DNA of 64,000 bases, taken from the NCBI RefSeq assembly GCF_001650695.1, contig NZ_LWQS01000071.1, positions 1-64,000 on the forward strand. Reading direction: 5' to 3'. The DNA comes from Chloroflexus islandicus (GTDB taxonomy: Bacteria > Chloroflexota > Chloroflexia > Chloroflexales > Chloroflexaceae). Positions 61,033 to 64,000 of this stretch are shown piece by piece. The position numbers were made by a program, and so were the translations under genes. The notes under the pieces were generated by a model. That model did not search any database. It was not told the origin of the DNA and worked only from the letters and a program-made list of their open reading frames with translations. Position 1 is the stretch's first letter. Each line of letters starts with the position of its first letter.

Positions 61033-62268
61033 TGCCTGCCCGGCGGCCCAGCCGGTGGCGATAGCGGCCCCTTCGAGATTGCCTTCGCGAATCGGATCGT
61101 AGCCGGCCAGCGCGCCGCCAACGATTTGCACATTCTCGTATACTAGCTGGCCCGCGGCGTCGAGCGGGCGCAGGCGTTGATCGACCCGTACCCCGGTTTG
61201 GAAGACAGGGTGGCCGTGCGCATTGAGAAACCGTGGCGCAAACCATCCGGCTCTGCCGTCAGGCGTTTGCAGCGGCAGGTCGAGCGCCGTTTCATGCAGA
61301 TGGCCATCGGGCGTGGCGCGCACACCACCGCCGAGAATGCCGCCGGTCGCCAGCACCCAACGCCGGGCAGTGTGGCGTTGCTCGCGGGCTGCCGCCTCGC
61401 TGAACACGGCAACGAGGGTGTCACTAATGCGCTCGGCGCGTTGGACGAATCCACCCAATTGGATGCGACCGCCTAGCCGTAGCAATTCATCCTCAAGTAT
61501 CTGATACAACCGCATACCGGCCACCGAAACCGGCAGGGTAGGAATTTCAAAGATCAAGGCGCCGGCCCGATTTTGCAGATCACGCACCACCTCGGTGGCA
61601 TGCTTAAGGCCGAGGATCGCCGGCAGACCAATGCGGGCATAACCACCCTTGCGCACATAGGCGGCCAATTGCTCGCCAAGGTTGGCGCGGAAGGCCGGTT
61701 GCTCGCACAGCCGGGCCAGCGTTACCGGGCTGAAATCGTGTTGGCGCTGCGTAGGTGGCAGCGTCAACTGCGCCGCTTCAGCAGCAATGCCCTGCGCGCG
61801 CAGGTTGGCGGCGATCAGTGGCGGAAAGAAGTCGCGCAGCTCGGCAAAACCGGCAATGAGGGTGGGCCGGCCATCGCGCAGTTGGCGGGCATCGCCGGCG
61901 ATCATCGTGGCCGGAGCGAAGGCGGTGGGGCGCAGCGCTCCTAGCGCGGTCGGCAAGAGCAGGTTACGGTTGAAACTGCCAGCGAATGGGTAGCCGGCGG
62001 CTTCGCCGATCGCACGGACGCGGGCAATCCCCTGCTCGATCATCGCCGGGCCGGCCAAGGCGTAAGGGTGATGGGGGTGTTGGATCGCCAACTGGGCAAT
62101 CCCGGCCAGCGGGTCATCCACATCGGCAAGCAGATCGATACAGCCGGTTGACCAGTGTGTCGCGCCGTGGCCTTTGGCTAGCACCAGCACCTTCTCGCCG
62201 CGTTCGGCGCGGCCAATCGCAGCCAGCATCCCGCTGAGGCCAGCGCCGATCACAATCGTATCGTACAT
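61030..62268 (-). CDS. glpB: anaerobic glycerol-3-phosphate dehydrogenase subunit B
   Basis: 412 residues from the ATG at 62268 (GGGAGAG just upstream; a GTG two codons earlier is possible). N-terminal FAD-binding Rossmann motif VIGAGLSGMLAAIGRAERG, then KGHGATHWSTGCIDLL typical of GlpB. The C-terminal half has WVLATGGILGGG and the closing NVQIVGGALAGYDPIREGNLEGAAIATGWAAG. With GlpA it oxidises sn-glycerol 3-phosphate to dihydroxyacetone phosphate. Starts 18 bases after glpA. Confidence 0.92.
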   Translation of the reverse strand: MYDTIVIGAGLSGMLAAIGRAERGEKVLVLAKGHGATHWSTGCIDLLADVDDPLAGIAQLAIQHPHHPYALAGPAMIEQGIARVRAIGEAAGYPFAGSFNRNLLLPTALGALRPTAFAPATMIAGDARQLRDGRPTLIAGFAELRDFFPPLIAANLRAQGIAAEAAQLTLPPTQRQHDFSPVTLARLCEQPAFRANLGEQLAAYVRKGGYARIGLPAILGLKHATEVVRDLQNRAGALIFEIPTLPVSVAGMRLYQILEDELLRLGGRIQLGGFVQRAERISDTLVAVFSEAAAREQRHTARRWVLATGGILGGGVRATPDGHLHETALDLPLQTPDGRAGWFAPRFLNAHGHPVFQTGVRVDQRLRPLDAAGQLVYENVQIVGGALAGYDPIREGNLEGAAIATGWAAGQA

Positions 62269-62286
62269 AAACACTCTCCCGGCGGG

Positions 62287-63957
62287 CTACGCCTGCACAT
62301 ACTCGGTTGCGATCGCGGGATGCTGCGTCACCAACCCGCCTCCCGGCTCGGCCAGCGCGCGCAAGCGGTGAATGCCCAACACGCCGGCGTAAATCAGCTC
62401 GTCGAGACGGGCCTGCCGCAACTGGTCGCCCCAGAGCACCGGCGTCAATCCCTTCCACCGCTCTTGGAGGAAGTGCAAAATCGCTTCGTTGGCGTGGGTA
62501 TGGCTGAGGCCATCGGCGCAGCGCCGCTCGTAGAGCAGGTTAGCCGTGCGGTAGATGCACCACCCGCCTTGGCATGGCCCCATCCCCATGCGCACATCGC
62601 GCCGGATATCGTCAAGGTTATGCGCGCCAGCATCGATCGCCGCTACAATCCGGTCGCGAGTCACGAGTTCGCATTCGCAAATCAGATCACCGGCAGCGTG
62701 CTCGCTCTCAACCAAGGCCAGCGGCTTTCCCAACCAGTAGTGCGGCGTTTGGGCTGCTGGATCGGTTGACACCGTCACCATCGCGTGGGCACGGTGCTCG
62801 AAGCGCGGCACCGGCAAGACCTCGCTCGCCGTGCGGCACGGTTGGGTATTGCCCAACCGGCGGGCCAGCTCGTTGACCGTCTGCTCGGCCATGAGGCGGT
62901 AGGTTGTCCACTTGCCGCCGACAATCGATAGAATACCGCTCACGCCATCACGCTCTTCGTGATCGAGCAACTTGAACGTGCGGGGAATATCGCGGTCGCT
63001 GGCGACATCTTTATCTTTGTAGAGCGGGCGCACGCCGGCCCATGCGCGCAGGGCGCGATACTGGCGGAAACCGGGGATCAGCTTCTCGCCTTCATCGAGC
63101 ATAAACTGGATCTCTTCCGGCTCGATCCCAAACACATCAGGATCAGGGACATGCACATCAGTCGTTCCGATCACAGCCACCGTATGGATGGGCACGATAA
63201 TGTCGCCATCAGAGGGGAGCTTGCAGCGATTGACCACCGTGTTCACCATCCGATGGTTCATTGCCACCATGGTACCCTTGCCGGGCACGACCGTCACGGT
63301 CACGCCGGCCAGCGCCGCGATCTTGCCGGCCCATGCGCCGGCGGCATTGAGCACATAGGTGCAATCGATCCGGATCCGCTCGCCACTACGCAAATCTTCG
63401 ACAATTGCCCCTACCACCCGATCGCCTACCCGTACTAGATCGACCACATTGTGATAGGTGCGAATCTCGGCGCCATACTCGCGGGCAGCCAGCGCAACCG
63501 AGTGGGTGGCGAGAAACGAGTCGGCGGAACCATCATGCACCTCAAACACGCGCGAAATGCGTGGATTGAGGGCCGGTTCGCGGCGGAGCATCTCGGCGAC
63601 GCTGATCTCTTGCACCGGCACGCCGGTACGATGGCAGTTTGCCACAAACACATCGCCATAACTTTCATCATCCCACGGCGTAATCACGAAAAAGCCAGAA
63701 GTCTGCTCGATGCAGTGAGGCATAATCCGGCGCAGGATGGCATTTTCGTGGGCGCATTCGGTGGCCGATTGCGGGTCTTTGGTCACATATCTTCCGCCGG
63801 AATGGAGCAGGCCGTGATAGCGACCGGTAGTGCCATGGGTCAAATCTCCCTTCTCGACGAGGATGCAGCGAATGCCGCGCATTGCCAAATCGAGCGCACA
63901 GCCGGTACCGGTCGCACCACCGCCGATCACCAACACGTCGGTGGAGAGCGTTTGCAT
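62287..63957 (-). CDS. glpA: anaerobic glycerol-3-phosphate dehydrogenase subunit A
   Basis: 556 residues, AGGAGA seven bases before the ATG. FAD-dependent oxidoreductase domain with VIGGGATGTGCALDLAMRG, EKGDLTHGTTGR and HSGGRY, a DAO-type core, and GGKWTTYR. The C-terminal BFD-like [2Fe-2S] domain has its cysteines in ICECE and MGPCQGGWC. Catalyses glycerol 3-phosphate oxidation with FAD. First gene of glpABC; its promoter lies past the window edge. No glpK or glpF gene is in view. Confidence 0.95.
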   Translation of the reverse strand: MQTLSTDVLVIGGGATGTGCALDLAMRGIRCILVEKGDLTHGTTGRYHGLLHSGGRYVTKDPQSATECAHENAILRRIMPHCIEQTSGFFVITPWDDESYGDVFVANCHRTGVPVQEISVAEMLRREPALNPRISRVFEVHDGSADSFLATHSVALAAREYGAEIRTYHNVVDLVRVGDRVVGAIVEDLRSGERIRIDCTYVLNAAGAWAGKIAALAGVTVTVVPGKGTMVAMNHRMVNTVVNRCKLPSDGDIIVPIHTVAVIGTTDVHVPDPDVFGIEPEEIQFMLDEGEKLIPGFRQYRALRAWAGVRPLYKDKDVASDRDIPRTFKLLDHEERDGVSGILSIVGGKWTTYRLMAEQTVNELARRLGNTQPCRTASEVLPVPRFEHRAHAMVTVSTDPAAQTPHYWLGKPLALVESEHAAGDLICECELVTRDRIVAAIDAGAHNLDDIRRDVRMGMGPCQGGWCIYRTANLLYERRCADGLSHTHANEAILHFLQERWKGLTPVLWGDQLRQARLDELIYAGVLGIHRLRALAEPGGGLVTQHPAIATEYVQA

Positions 63958-64000
63958 GCTGATCTCCTAACGGGCAACAAGACCGGCAGGATTGCCCGCG
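63958..64000. other. start of glpA upstream region
   Basis: Only 43 bases remain. They hold the glpA ribosome binding site (AGGAGA, minus strand) and nothing else recognisable. Confidence 0.5.

Noticed and set aside
60654-61133. Repetitive ORFs over the 51-bp repeats in both directions
   Set aside because: The unit is 17 codons long, so open frames follow from periodicity; the DNA has the layout of intergenic tandem palindromes.

Overview
The window reads as a chromosomal piece of a filamentous anoxygenic phototroph of the Chloroflexaceae, most likely Chloroflexus. This is an inference. It rests on the 5S rRNA style, the class III PhaC/PhaE polyester synthase with a PhaR-type regulator, a KaiB/KaiC pair without KaiA, a homodimeric AceE-type E1, high GC, many secreted PPC/CAP/DUF3048 proteins and several dispersed intergenic repeat families. 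No photosynthesis gene lies in the window, so genus and lifestyle are not proven here.

Layout. 1-251: 3' end of an rRNA operon (partial 5S, initiator tRNA, strong terminator). 279-881: pgsA. 1281-8055: a signalling array (7TM-GAF-HTH protein, lone receiver, large hybrid kinase, then a DHp fragment and a receiver-GGDEF protein that look like one gene split by a -1 frameshift). 8057-12320: clpP, an alpha/beta hydrolase, mnmE, pgk. 12413-16316: three secreted proteins on the minus strand. 16317-17642: repeat-filled DNA with a 346-bp direct duplication. 17643-21950: an M15/amidase-like protein, an SDR, a transaldolase and a phosphoribulokinase-like P-loop protein. 22141-24450: aceE-like E1. 24813-26624: Tat-exported 5'-nucleotidase with an LPNTG tail. 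26625-29481: PHA synthesis (phaE, phaC, phaB, minus strand) with a relic of a second phaB-like 3' end. 29658-31584: ArsR/SdpI/CPBP operon. 31874-37695: an emfourin-like inhibitor followed by a giant M4 protease with eight PPC domains. 37756-41606: MscS, DUF445, a Cys/Met-metabolism PLP enzyme. 41880-47547: PAS protein, kaiB with an in-frame stop, kaiC, PAS-GGDEF-EAL protein. 47620-52638: SDR, ArsA/HSP20-like protein, and a one-carbon module (cyclohydrolase-like, FolD lacking its catalytic lysine, degenerate PurD). 52685-56936: GNAT, phasin, phaR, patatin, glycosyltransferase. 56964-58826: Ser/Thr kinase with WD40 propeller. 58857-59590: repeats. 59591-63957: glpABC with a four-fold 51-bp tandem repeat between glpB and glpC.

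Functional themes. Carbon storage is split over two loci, the enzymes at 27-29.5 kb and the granule protein plus regulator at 53-54.5 kb; the latter two genes share a 14-bp promoter motif. Phosphorelay, cyclic di-GMP and Kai-type timing genes are grouped. The strongest candidates for new biology are the Kai operon with a nonsense codon inside kaiB, the complementary cyclohydrolase/FolD pair, and the M4 protease with an adjacent emfourin-type inhibitor. Operon calls, promoters and terminators were read by eye, and start codons were chosen from ribosome binding sites.
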